From: Lytechinus variegatus
Lineage: Eukaryota > Echinodermata > Echinoidea > Temnopleuroida > Toxopneustidae
Direction of reading: 5' to 3'
Assembly: GCF_018143015.1 (NCBI RefSeq)
Contig: NC_054743.1
Span: 37,714,922-37,778,921, forward strand
DNA length: 64,000 bases
This document shows positions 31,730-46,700 of the stretch, in pieces. Below the pieces are notes generated by a model. That model had not been told where the DNA came from and did not search any database. It saw only the letters and a list, made by a program, of their open reading frames with translations. Position numbers and translations under genes: made by a program. The stretch's first letter is position 1; each line of letters starts with the position of its first letter.

Positions 31730-34700
31730 CTACATGATTTATCAAAATAATGCGGGTAATATAATAATAATGGTCACATCATAAATACACAATGCATTAA
31801 GCGTATCAGTATATCTACAGACGTTTAGGCATTGGCAAGGTACATTTTACAGCATGTGTTAAATGAATTAAAAAACGTTTCTGTGCTGATTAAGCCAATT
31901 TGTTCAGACACGCCACACGAGGTGGGGTGGAAGATCAAAGTAACATAGATATCATCAATCACCTTAACAGAGCATTTTAATACTGTAAACTAGAGATACG
32001 AGAAACAACCCAAATTTATATCAATTAGTTGCCCGGTAATTGTTAATTATGAAGTGTAATATACAGAGCAAGATTTTGGAGCATGATTATAATAATGTTT
32101 CGCTGATCGACTTGCCTAACAGATTTTAATCCCGACTTTCCGCTTTCCGGAAATTTAAGCTTTGAAATTGATAAATTGATCTGATTTTCTATCGGAAAGA
32201 ACCCACTCGTCCGTGACTTGTTTTTACTAGATGGATTAAACATACCGTTCTCCTCCAGTGCATGGGTGGTTGAACTGGACACGGATGTCGATGTTGTCAA
32301 GGTGATCGATGTGTCCGGGTTCGACTGTGTCATTTCACCGGCTCCCTTTGTCGACAAGACGTCTGCTAACGAAGGGAGAAAAAGAAATATTAAAAAAGTA
32401 ACATTGTCGTACAATTTAGTACGAAACGCAACATCAGAAAGGCAATATCGGTCATTAATCTCTACTAGTGGACTGGTAATTTTTTTTTTTGAGTGGGGTA
32501 GGGGAGCGGTGGCGGTGCAGACCCCTTAACATTTTCACGGATATGAAATTGTATTTTGGTTCAATTATTGTTTTACCTTCATGATTTTCGTCCAATGTTC
32601 TTGAATGTCTGACCGAAATCGTGTACATGCATTTCTATGATGTCAAAATAATTCAATTAATAAAATCTCGCTACAGAATTTGCTTCAAATTTCCTTTGCT
32701 TCTGCCATGAGATGGGGATATTCATTGGAATTCCAAGCTATTTCTAGATTTACTGCATCTTTACAGTCATTAAGCTGATTTTAAGAGAGCCCCTACTATT
32801 CTATTAACATTTGAATAAGTTTAATTTATTTTTAAACACACCTGTTGTTACCGTGGGTAACATGTTGCTTGATGATGTTGGTGACATCGTTGTTTCTGTT
32901 CCTGAAGGAAATGTGAGGAAATAGAATTAACTATGCTGGATTACTGCTCAATCGTACTTGTAAAAAGCTATCGATCATTGGTCGATCCAGGGGGGAGGGC
33001 ACACCCGGCTCGGGCCCCCTCTTAATAATATTCTAAAATTTAAACTATATCAACACCGTAATCATCATCATCGTCACAATCATCACAGCTATCATTACCA
33101 TAAAAACATAACCATCGCCATTATCATTATCAGTATCATCGTCACCAACATCTCATTCATCATGATATATACAGCATCATCATCCCCATCACCATCATCA
33201 GCATTGTCGTGGCCATCATCTTAATCATCATCGTAATATTCATTATCATCAACAACATAATCCCCATCATCACCACAAACACCAACGCCATCACCATCAC
33301 ACACATACACTTACCTTGGAGTCGTGCGTCAATAATGAATCCACCTCCATTGGCGCCTGGTGAGATGTCTTCTAGATATATCGACAATCCGTACCTCGTC
33401 GATGTGAATATGGAATCCGCGGACGGACCAGACAGCGAAGCAATTAGATACGACTGAGAAGAGGGGTGGTCGTATACATTGATGCGTTCATCTCCAGAAA
33501 TGCCAACGTTTTTCAGAACCACCTCAATTTGCCGGTCTCGTAAAATGTTTGAGAAGAACCACCAGCAACTGATAGTAACGTTTGATGGAGAAGACGTGTC
33601 ATACAGAGGGGATGTTATCGTCATTCTTGGGAGAACGTTCTTGTTCAAGGCGACATATCCTCCACATGAGCGCTCCAGAGAGATAGGCTGAATATCTGTG
33701 AGTGAAGATGTAAAAACCATGGATGATTGATATCGACATTTCATTTGTGCTCTCATGCCAATAGAAAATTATTGAATTGCCGTTCTTCCTTGAACTATTA
33801 CATTTTTTAACATACCTCTACATCATATACATTGCACGTCTTAAACGCCTAATTCGACCAAAGTGGCGTCCAGTTATGCTTAAAAGGTTCGGGTTTGAAT
33901 GTTCGGAGAAAGGTAAGGATGAAATAGAGAGTGAGAAAGAGAAGGGGACTGGTGGATGACCTTGGTTTTCTGTTTCTTGTAAATAAATCCGAAGTGTGTA
34001 TTCTTAATCTTGTGATATGTTTGATTTTAACATATTCATTATATTAGATTTGGCGCATGTCACTTTAAAGAATCTGATTCTTTTCAGCTGCATCACGCAT
34101 AATGCGTTCATTTATCACCGATCGAACATATCTATTAAAAGGCACATTATTTATTATGTATATTTTTTCCTCTTTTGTCACCTTGATTTTTCAATTGTCA
34201 TTTCCAAAGCAGAAGGTACACTTGAAAAGCCATTGACCTTGTTGACATTAATATTGACTGAAATCTTGATATACCATTATCACTAATTAATCATTACGCG
34301 TTTGATGAAGAAAGTAGATAAGGTTATATATGCCAGTGTGTCACAAACAAAATACTTTCTAGCAATACCTAACAGACTTGCTTCGGAGAGATATCCTTGT
34401 CCATTATATAAATCACTGTCGTCTTGGTATGTCAAAGTCAGACCTCCTCTGGAAGACGAAACTGTCGTTCTCACATCGAGCTTTCCTGAGAAATAAGCAA
34501 TCTTGTTGTAGGTAGATAAAGGTTGATCATATATAGCCAGACCTTCACTTGCAGTTGTCTCAAAGTCTATGAATGTCAACTGGACTTGGGTTCCCGGGGT
34601 GCTGGTAATATGCATCGTACACTCTAAGTGCAAACCGAATTGTGATGTAAGACCATAAAGAGGAGTTGTGATGGTGGCGCTTGGGAGAGATTCAGACAGG

Positions 34701-37700
34701 CTGACCGTGCCGCCACAGAATCCGTCGATGTTTGATGAATTGCCACCTGAAAATTCAATGAATTGGCCATAAATATAAAGGTATGACTATGAGTGGGACT
34801 ATGATTCGTAATTCAGGTCTCATTAATTAAAGTTAAAATCATCTGCATCTTATAATTATTGTCCGAATTACATAAGACTGAGTTCAACATGTCAAAAGTC
34901 TCCTAAAGGAAAATTTCATTATCTACCATGTCTACATACCCTTACAAGTACAAGAGCATTGATGACACTAACGTTCGTTTAGTTCTTCTAGAATGTAACA
35001 ATAACGACATTTTGCCTAATATTTTGTATAATAGCAGTCAAACTTGAATTCAAATTACACAATTTAACATAAATCTTTCAAATCAATACTTCAGTGACTC
35101 CTATCATCATACAATCACTAAGAGTTATCAATTCACCAGATCTTTCTCATGGAAGCTCCTCATACTGTATATATTATTTCACTATTTTTTTTTATCTTTA
35201 CCTGCTAGTCGAGCTTCCGCCGTAAATCCGCGACCCTTTGCAAGCACACCAGTAGTTCCACTGTAGTCGATAAGCAGGCTGGAGTGTCTCGAAAAGATGA
35301 CCGTGGAGGCATTGAGGATACCTGTGCAAGTGAACACAATGCTTCCAGCTCCTGTTGGTGGTACATCGAAGATGCCGACTTGCCCACTGACTGCGACGTC
35401 GAACAATGTAAGCTCTATATGCTCCTCTGGGGGACAGGTAATAGTGATTTTGCAGTAAAGAGACACGCTAGAAGGGACAGAGGTGCCGTAGAGAGGAGTG
35501 GTGAACGTCAGACTGGGATAAGACTCGGTGATGTCCATGACACCCCCACACAGACCAGTTACGGTGTCGGAGAAAGAATCTGAAATATAAATTATATAAG
35601 AAGAAAATTAATATTACGGAGGGTGTACTCTATCAGAAAAAAAACCACAGTCCCGATGGTGTGATCAGTGTGGCGCAATGAGAATACACTGTGACCCTGT
35701 GTTCACAGTGTTGATACACTGTGAAAATGGGATAAATCCACATAGTCCTAACATTGTAACCACATTGTTCTCAGCATGCGTATACAGTATATCACACTGT
35801 GATTGACACTGTGTTCTTTTTAGGCAGGTTACAGCCGAAATTAAGTTTATCTGGTACGTCTGCAGCGCCAGGAGCCAGACGGCTGCACTCGCCAAACATG
35901 GATGAAATCTATTAGAACCAACAGCCGTGCCCACCTTGAATCTGTGCTTGAGCAAGGAATCCTGGTCCATTCGGAGAAGCACTGTCATCTTCATAAACTA
36001 TAGTGATGCCCTCTCGGGAAGAAACAATGACTGCATCTCCATCTTGCAGATCACCTTGAAAACTACCAACCATGTAAGAAGCCGATGAAGGATGGTCATA
36101 CACCCTCACCATTTCATTTTCAGTAGTATTCAAGACGAGGAAAGTTAGAGCCACTTGCTTTTCAGAAGGCGCTTTTATGTGCATTATACACTCCATGAAT
36201 GCATCGGCAGCAGTCAGCGGATTCCCGAAGAATGGGGACGATATGTTGACGAAACGTAGTTCATCGCTCAATTCAATTGTACCTCCGCAGAATCCGAGCT
36301 CCGTGGACGAGATCCCACCTGAATTAAAAATAACAATGTAGAACCTTGTAGTATAAAAGGAAAACGGATTTTTTTCAAATTAAATCCATGGATACTTGCG
36401 AGCGGCCATAGGCGGCGGAAGTGGGGGGGGGGCAGATCCCCCCCAAAAATTGAGGTGGGGGGGGGAACGGTCCCCCCTAAATTTTAGTTGATAAGCTCTT
36501 TTTTTTCCTCGTCAATTTTGTTTCCTGCGTCCCCCCTAAATTCTGGTGAACCCCCCTTAAAATGTATTCCCCCCAAAATCTAGGTTGATGACCTTTTTTT
36601 TGCTTGTCAAATTTTTTTACATGTGTCCGTCACAAAATTTCAGGTAGACCCCCCTAATTTTTTTGACTTCCGCCGCCAATGCGAGCGGCTCAGGACTACT
36701 TGCAAAACGAGCCGTACACCAAAGCGGATACACACGCCCATCCAGCCTCACGTACACACCCTCCTGCGCAACTTCCCATGCACGCACACATACCCACAAA
36801 CGCACACCATTACGGACGGAGATCAACGACTATTCTATTACATAATCGATAGCTGAGGACTATGGTCAACCGAGGATCACATTAACTTTACATCCGAGAG
36901 CATCCTTTGAACCCTTAACGGTGATTCGGGATGCAGGCTTGAGCATACGAAGTCCTCGACTCGCTCTGTGTCCTCATTTAATACGTGCAGTTTTTATTCA
37001 AATCCTCAGTTGCTGGTGTTGATAAGTGCAATTTGTCTTTCATTTCTTCAGATTATTGTTATCCTTTTAAATGATTTCATAATTTGTATTTGTACAAGGG
37101 GTCAGTGATAGATCTAGTACTAGATTATTTTTTTTCACGGTTATTATTACTTTTGTTACTGCTATCCTAATTCTTATCATTTTATCATCTTCTTTTCAAT
37201 GTTTTTATTACTATTATAATTATTGTTATTATCATTATTAGTTAGCTGAAAAGGAGGAACGGGTCTCGGAAATGATGGTGCCAAGCGTCATCACAAGGTT
37301 CTACTCGACAAGATCCAAGGTATCACGAAGCCTGCTCTACTTCTACTACTATTATTACTACACTAATTCTACTACTACTTCTACTACTACTACTACTACT
37401 ACTTTCTAATCTAATTTATACTGATTTTTTATTATGATAATAGAAAATATACTTTTATTGCTTTATATTACTATTTAATTACCGAAGTCGTATATTCGAA
37501 CTTCTGCGCTGAAACCCTTTCCATTGTAATGACTTGTCACGTCTTGCATGTCCAACGTCAGTCCCCCACGCGTAGAAATGATGATGGCACTCCCGTTCAA
37601 GATACCGTAGAAATGAAACAGTTGGTAACTGGATAAAGTTGATGAGGGATGATCGTAGACTGTAATCTGCTTGTCCATAGTGGTTTCGATGTCTTTTAAA

Positions 37701-40700
37701 GTGAGCTTAACCTGATAGTTGGTTGGTGCTTTTATGTACATCTTGCAGAGTGTAACAACACTGTCTACAATCGGGATGTCGTAGACTGGGGTTGAAAAAG
37801 CAACACGAGGCGTTGTAAAGGTGAGTACCATTGAACCGCCGCAGAAGCCAGGTTGGTAAGCCGGCAATTCTCCAAAGAACAAAAAAGTGTTTAGAGTGTT
37901 ATTAGTATCATTTTTATCATCAATATCATTATTTTTACTATTATCATTATTATTACTATTATTATTATTTGTTTTTTTTCGTCACCTGTCTGGGAGGCGA
38001 AAGGTGAACTGAATCGCTATGACCAATAGGTCTCTCTTCCGTTAGATTTTTGATCATCAATTACAGTCGATTCTAAAATCGCTTACTTATTTCGCATCGT
38101 TCAGAGACTTGTTTATTCTATGCATTTATGCAAATCATGTGCGCTCGTGAACGATGAGAAGGCCGATAAACGGGGTGTAGTGCTATACATAATATGAGCA
38201 TCGTTCTTTATGTAGACCAATTTGTAGCTACGGGTAATGTCCGGGGGTAACGGAAAGGGGGAAAAAAGAGAAGCCGAAGAAGAAAAAGAGGAAGAAGGAA
38301 ATGAAGAAGCAGAGGAAGAAGAAGAAGAAGAAAGAGCATGTGTTAAGTTTGTGAATGACACTCTTTTTGAGCAGTGGGCTAGATTTATCCAAGTCCTCTC
38401 GTGGCTGAATTCATGTCCCTGCAAAATCTCGTGAATTGTGAGACTTTCTTTCTCGAAGAATTTAACCACTTTTTGTTGGAGTAAAATTGATAATTTTTGT
38501 ACCATTGGGAAGAGTAAATGTTACTCTTTCATATTGGTTATTTCTTTTGAATAAAATATTTTGATAAATAAGTGATTTTTTTACCAGAAAAGATGCATCA
38601 AACAAAAATTTCTTCCTCTGTTTTCACTTGCAAATTGTGCAACATTTTGTGTTTTAGGTACCAACATTATTTATATCATCAGAAAGCTCAAACTCTATAC
38701 TTTCTTACAATGTCACTCTTGATATGTGGCATCTTTTAGATGGGTCAGCAGCCAGCTTTTTCCATCAAGATGCAAGACGAGATTTCTAAAATTTCTGAGT
38801 AACATAAAATCCAGAGTTCTGATTGGCTGAATAATGTTTTCACAACAACAGGCGCGGGTTATTTGAAGAGATTACCACATGGTGAGTGTGACCTTGCAGA
38901 GGCCCAGTGTGGGGAACATTGGAATTTGCGTGGGTGTGTGGTCTCTGTGACCAATCAGAGTGCAGTATCCTTGTTTTTGAGCTGCTAAATGTACTTGGCC
39001 TATGAAAAGCTGGCTGCTGACCCATCTAAGATACATCTTCTTATACAAATTATATCATATTAAAGCGTAGATCTTCAGCTTTATTATGATCTGAAAATCA
39101 TTTGTACTCAAACAGAAATCAAGTGTGAAAACAACAACATTTGTTGCATGAAAAAATCATTTTGTTTCATGTTTTATATCAAAAGTTTTCCCTATATTAC
39201 AACATTTTTTAAAAAATTCCAAACACATGACCTAAAAGAATGATTCTTCTTCTTTACAAAGATACCAAAAATGAAATTTGGTTAATATTTAGAGCAGCAA
39301 TGGCAGAATAAAAAGACGTGTTTTGGTTCGCACCAAGCTCATTAACTATGCAAAAACCCTATAGTCATGAATATCACTTGGATAAAAGAAGCTACTTTTT
39401 CAGGGCTTGCCGACTGACTGTGAGCTTCCGACCATTCGACTGAAAATAACTTGAATAGGTGTTATTAGAGATTTTTAGAATTATTTACCAAGAATACTAG
39501 CCTCAGCTGCATAACCAGGTCCGTTGTAAGCATCACTGCGGTCTTCCAAGATTACTGTCAATCCGACATTCGATGAATACAGGACTGTTGGCGTCCTGAC
39601 GGTCCCATATAGATAGGCGATACGGGAACTAGTGGCTGTCGGGTGATCATATACTGATATTCTTTCATCGGTCGTTGTCTCGATATCCCAGAATGTCAAA
39701 AGGACTTTTTGCCCAGATGGACTTGTGATGTGAAATGAACAATCGACGTGCAGACTGTTTGTTGACGGGTTGTTGTAAAGGGGCGAGGAAAGTGAAATTA
39801 TCGGTGTCGACATAGTTAGGTCAGCCGTACCGCCACAGAATCCATGTTGGTTGGATTGCAATGGATCTGCAAGATATTTGTAAGAAAAGAAGAAAAAAAA
39901 AACCCTTTTATTCCCGCAATCCTATGTCCTTATTTTTTATTTATATTTTTGTGTGCAATTCTTCACTTTCTGCCTTTTGTTTACAATCCTGAAATAATAA
40001 TTGGTATAGGTGAGAAATATGGTAACGTACCCATGCACCACATATAAAGTATATGGAAGATTTTATGAAACGTAGGAACAGGGAGGTGAGACTTTTCAAT
40101 TGAGAACATATGAAGCAAAGGATCTGAAAGTAAATTGTAATTTCCTTTTCTCCGGTATTTCCTCGAAATGTCTATCAAGTTCATGTAAGCATGGTTATGT
40201 CGTGTCCTTACACCATGTTAAGCGTTCCAATTATCCTGCGCCTTTGCTAACATACAATTATTTCCCGCTTAATTGTACAAGATAGAAAGAAAATAAGAAA
40301 AAGTCACCTAAAATGCTAGCTTCCCCAAAGAACCCTCTTTCAGCGTTGGACTTCGACAGATCAGAGTAAACCACAGTCAGCCCGCCCTCAGACGACAAAT
40401 AAACAACACTTGTATTCAGAGGACCGTAGAGTGTCGATATCAGGTTATTGTGGTACGATCGAGGATGGTCGTGCACACGAAAATTTGAACCCAAAGGACT
40501 GTCAAAGTTATGCACCCTGAATCGAACTTGTTGTCCTGAGTCGCTCGTAATGGAAAGGACGCAACTAATATCGACCTCAGCCAGTGAAGACATCTTGTAC
40601 AACGGAGTAGTAAAATTAAAGCGAGGCATCGATTCTGTCAATACGATTTCACCTCCGCAGAAACCCAGTTCAAAAGATGAAGATGTATCTGCAACGTCAT

Positions 40701-43700
40701 GAAAAAAAACCCAAACGTTTCTAACACCTTGTCCCTCTTGGTAGGTTATTATCAATAAATTTTTATGTAAATCATTTTATCAATTTATTGTGTCTCGTAT
40801 TGTTACAGATAATGCCTCGCACAAAGAATTTTGTATTCTCCATCTCTTTAAAGGTCATGTCCACCCCACGAAAATGTTGATATGACCCAATCAAGTAGAG
40901 AAAAATCAAATAAGCATATCGCTGAAAATGTCATCAAAATTGGAAGTGAAATAAAAAAAAAAATTATGGCATTTCTAAGTTTAATTTCACAAAACAGTTA
41001 TATGTACATCCCGGTCGGTATGCAAATGAGGTGGTGGCATAACTCTCTCTCGGGGGGGGGGGGTTTACTTTATATGAAAAATGAAACAATCTAATTTTCC
41101 CCTCATTGTTCTGTAAAACAAGGTTTTATTTCTCCGCAAACTTGTGGAATTACCACTGCTTAATATTCTGTGGCTCAGTTAAGTTGGTACTCATTGTCAA
41201 ATCTGTGAAAATTGAAATATTGCATAATTCAAACAATAAAAAATCTAAGGAAATAGTGAGAGATGAACATCAACTGACACGTTTGCATGACACTGAGTTG
41301 TGCAAATCATTGTTTTGTGAAAAAATAAGCTAAATTAAAAAATGCCATATCTTTCTCATTTTACATCTGATTTTTATGACATTTTCAGCGTTATGCAGTT
41401 TGATATTTGAAACTATCAGTTAGGATAAACATCCATATAACAGTTATAAGATATCAGAAATGAGATGAGAATAGATGAGAATAATTTCATGTTACTGGTA
41501 CAAGGTGAAAGCTCATGTCAGATCAAATAACTTGGATAAGTACTAATATTTTGATAGTAACCCGAAAAAATACTTGATAACGATAAATGAAACCTGTTTG
41601 CGTCAACCGATATATTGGATATCACAAATGATGTGAATTGAAAAGAATATTTTATGTCAAGGTCAAAGGTAAGAATTTAACTAAGTTTAAAGTTGACAAT
41701 TTATTGACGCCAAATGACCATTAAGTAACCTAAGTAAGCAGACTCAGCCATTCGATTTGGTGACATGCCTACTATTATATATAATATTCATGAAATATGT
41801 CCTTGTACTTTCAGAGTTGCGATGACAATTCAAAAACTAATCCTTGGTTAAGACTGAAATGTTGATACCACAAAATAATATGGCTAATGTAGTATCACGT
41901 ATGTCCTTCCATGAATTTCAGGCTGTCACATGATCATGGCCAAAGATCGTTTAGGGTTAATGAACTTTGACCATGTTCGTGGTATCAACATTGCAACAAA
42001 TTAGTTTTTAAAGTGTCGAATAACTTTGAAAGTGGAAGGACATATTTCATGAAAAAGGTTTTCAAGTAAATTGGTGAATATCAGGTCAGTATGAGGTCAA
42101 AGGTAATTTTGGGGAACATTGTTTTGAACTTAACAAGTGGAACGCTTCTGGCAGCCGTTGCAAGAAGCGTTCCACGACATCACCTGCACTAAGATATTCA
42201 ATGAAGCACCAGTGCTTACTTAAAAAAATGAAATACCAGCATTCACTTAAGATTAATCGTTTTTCAAAAAGAGAAAAGGAACTTCATCTTACATCCAAAG
42301 TTCACTGACCTCAAGTGACCTTTTACCTTGACTGAAAAATTTCCTTTCATTTGATAACATTTGTGATCCCAAAAAAGGTCTTATTCAAAGATTATGAGCA
42401 AAATTATTGTAAAAAATAGATCTAAAATGAACCTTGACCCAGTAACTAGAAATCATATCTAAACTCTTTAAAAAATTTTGTTTAATTTTGACCCCCTATT
42501 GACCACTGACCTTTAAATGGAAAACTGAAAGTCATTTATCTATTTGCTGATACTTGATTATCCTTATATGGAAGTTTTATAGAATAGGGACTTGAAAAAT
42601 TAGGCCTAGATTGAAAATGAAATTCTTAGCAATGGTTAAGTTTTGGGTAGAGAAATCACATCATGGTCAAAGCGCATTAACCCTAAAATTAATGACCCTT
42701 GACCTTGATCACGTGACAAGAAACACACGCAAGATGATCTATGATACTATTACCCATACCCTTTGTAGGTTATCATGACCTTTCAAATATTTAACCTTGG
42801 TTAAAATTTACACTAAACATGGTCAAACCTCAGTGAAACTATGACCTTTGACTTTGATCACGTAACCTGAAACACGTGATAAATGCTTAGAAAAGGCATG
42901 TATGACACACTGGTAAAACAGCTCCCTTCTTGAAAGGTATGTCCAGGTTGCTTAGTCTGATATACTTAATTTGATATTTGATATGAGTCTGAGTTTGGAA
43001 ATACTTGATTGTTTGATACTGTTTGATTCTGTTTGATTCTTGATGTAACAAAAACAAAGCTACTCACAAATATCCTACACATCAGTCCGACGAATTTATC
43101 TACCTCTACCCCGGACAATTCTTGCTAAATCAATATTCACTTTCGAAGGCCCTTGATTTGGGGGCACTCTTGATAATACCAAAGATTTTCCCTTCCTAAA
43201 CTCTTTTTAAATTTAAGTTTAAAAAATTCTTCATGATACTCGTCAGTTGATTTAACTCTTCATCACTCAAACATGATTTTGTTTAGGTATAATTCTAAAA
43301 AAATGCACATGTATTGGCTGACGATGGTGAGATATGGATACTTCTCATGAATTCCTTAAAAATAATCCTTTAGGGCTCAATATACACAAAAATTAAGCTT
43401 AGAAAGTTTCTTCAAGATACTCGTCAGTAGATTTAACCCTTCATCACTCAAACATTATTTTCTTTCAAATTGTTTTATAAAGCATTACGAACACCGTTTT
43501 TGTGAACACTTTTCGTTATCTGTTAATCCGTAAGATTCCCTGTGATTACAAGGGCAGGAATCTGGAGAATTTTGATCTCGCTTTCTTTCCTTTTGTGATG
43601 TGAATAAATGTAATGAAATCTTTCAACTTTAGATTAAAGGAATATCGGTTAAACAAGTCAAACGTCAGAACGGCGGGGGTGGGAAGAATGCGTTTGATCT

Positions 43701-46700
43701 GTATTTTTTTCGTAACAAGATGTCAGATTGAAACCTTTCCTTCATTGAAGAACACAGCTGCACAGCCTTATTAAAATTATTTCCTTCTGTATCTAACCTG
43801 AATCTGTAAATGCGAGCTCAGCAAATGAGGAAAATATGTCCTCCCTCTCAGTAGAAATGTAACTGAGTAAATACATGTATGTGATTCGACATGCACGTTA
43901 TTATATTCATATTCCTCTCCATGTTAGTATGCTGCATATATGTTCGTCGTATGAATACATCCTGTATCTACTACAAGAGTGAGCGATCGTTGACAAAGTG
44001 CTTTTCTGTAAAATTTAAATTGTCAATATTTTGGCCTCTAGTCTTTGCAGGTATAAATGGAGCGTGAAGGCTGATATAGCATTAAAGCCTTATATTGTAG
44101 ATATCTAAACGACACGGCTAGGTTTTATCCTGAAAACCTTTCCCGGTTAGGTTAGCTTTGAAGAAAAGGACAGGCCTACATTACGTCTCCGTGTTTCGAG
44201 AACCCTTTGACATCAATTTTAATGCAATGATAAGATGATGATTGAGATAAAGGAAAGGCCTGGCTATATAAGAACAGGACGATACATACCCAGGACCTGA
44301 GCTTCAGCAGAGTAACCTTTTCCGTTGTCTGGATAACGTGTATCATCGTAGAGCAATGTGAGTCCTCCTGTCGAAGAGTACACGACTAAAGGGACATCAA
44401 TGACACCATTAACACTCATCAACACGTAGTTTAACGCAGCTGTAGGATTGTCGAAGACATGCACTTGTTCGTATTCATTTTCCGCTGTTTCTATCCTAGA
44501 GAAAAGAACCCGAACCTGTTTTCCTAAAGGGCTCGTGATATGGATCTCACATTTGGAGAAGGCACTGTTAAAAGGATTGTTGTTGATCGGCGAGGAGAAT
44601 GTCACATTTGGCAAGAAGGAAGACAGGGCGAATGTTCCCCCGCAGAATCCTCGTTGGTTGAGTTCAATGTCCCCATCCATCCAATCTTAAATGAAATGGG
44701 AAACGAATGGGGTATATTATGATCAGAACACAAAGAGAAAGAACGCTTAAAGGGGAATCCAGCCTTGGCCATAAAATGTTATGTTGGGAAGGAGAAAAAT
44801 AAATTAAACAGAATGGTGAAAGTTTGAAAGAAATTGGGCAAGCAATGAGAAAGTTATAGCTGCTTTAACATTGAGATCACTAATACTATGTAGATTTCAA
44901 ATTGGCAACTGTGTCAGTAAATTATGACAAGGGGCAAGGACAACTTTCCCATAGGCCATGTACTTTATTATCAGGGATTTGTGGTTTTCTCCTAAGTACC
45001 CATTCCCCTGGGGCAGTAATCTAAATATAACCCATGTAGTATATTGTTTTATGTCCTCATGAAAGAAAAATATAATTTGAAATAAAACTTTTGGGAAAAA
45101 TGACATTTTAGCCATAATATGTATTGGAGTACATGGAAGAGTAGTCCTTGCCTTACATCACTATGACATCCCATACGTGGCCAATTTGAAGTCTCCATGG
45201 GTATAGTGATTACCAATATTTACAACTTTTAAAAATTCATAACTTTCTTGTTGTTTGTCCAATATTGTTCAAACTTTCACCTATCAACTTGTCTGATTTT
45301 TCTTTTCCTTATAAAAACAAGTTTTTATTTGGGTTGGATTCCCCTTTAAATGTTACAGAAAAACCCAGTGGTGGCACTTCTCTGAATATAATTTGAATCA
45401 TTGTCCTTCAATAGATTACCTTGAGTAGTTCTTTAGTAGTTACTTACACATAAATTTGCCTATGTACAATCTTCGGGGACATGAATTCTCTTTGACCGAG
45501 TCAAAATCATACTTAAAAATGTAAATAACACATGTTTATCATATTCTGTTCTGCAAAGAAAAATGAAGAACAAAAATGCTTTGCCTTGGGCTAAAAGAAG
45601 GGATAGATGGGGAAATGGCGAACACTATGTTAGCGTGAATATATCATGAACCGTTGCATACACTACCTAAAAGCCGAACCTCGGCTTTAAAACCGGGTCC
45701 ATTGAATGAGTTACTCCCGTCTATGTAATTGAGAGTTAATCCTTCTTGACTCGAGAGGAAGGCAACTCTGGAGTTCAAAGGTCCCCAAAGGTGCGATGTT
45801 TCGGCATTTGCTGATTGACTAGAAGGATGGTCATAGACAACAAGCTCTTCTGAGGTTGTTGTAACAAAGTTGGAGAAGATGAGCTGGATATGACTGCCAG
45901 ATGGAGCAACAAAGTGCATGGTGCAGTCCATGTTGATATCGGAAGTAGAGGGATCATCATACATAGGCGTGGCAAAGGTGACTACTGGTGAATCCGCAGT
46001 AAAAGTCATAGTTCCGCCGCAGAATCCAGTCTCATTGGCGGGAAGGCCATCTTTGAAAAGAAAAATATATGCACGTAAAAAACAAGCACATGTCCAATCA
46101 GAACAACTGTCGCCTTTTCCGTCCAGTAAACCTATTGTTTCTAACTATGAATTCGACCGCTGTAATATTTTTTTCAGATTGATCAAGAGGTTCCGAACAG
46201 TTTCGGTCGAGAAAAATAATTATCTTTACACAAACATCAATATTTAGATTGGATAACATTACCAAAAGGGCTCTTTCCTTAAAACTAACATACCGCATAT
46301 GTCATTTGTATTATGTTCTGTAACATGATTCAAAATGACGTCATACAAATATAAAAACCAGATTATAGTGGTAAATACCTAGAACGCTTGCTTCAGCTAG
46401 ATATCCGGGCCCGTTGAACAGATCGTTTCCATCGTCGTAGGTGATGGTTAACCCTCCAGAAGACGAGTACACCGCTGAGGGCGCTGTAAGGGTCCCTACG
46501 AAGAAGGCTACACGGGATGTCAACAAATATGGATGGTCGTAAACAGAGATACTTTCACTAATAGTTGTATAGATGTAAATAAAGTTAAGTCGTACCTGCT
46601 TCCCTTCAGGGCTTGTAATATGAATTCTACAGTCGACGTGGACATCTACAAAGGATGGACTATCATACAGGGGTGACGAGAAATTGAGTTTAGGTGTTGT

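Noticed and set aside
38113..38505. 130-codon minus-strand frame with a poly-Ser stretch
   Set aside because: Comes from a GAA/GGA microsatellite in the intron between CUB-like domains 9 and 10; it does not fit the phase-1 exon pattern.
40689..44289. A fifteenth CUB-like exon in the longest inter-domain intron
   Set aside because: I looked on the minus strand for CGGT, YDHPSS and GGLT-type motifs and found none, and the flanking exons join in phase without it.
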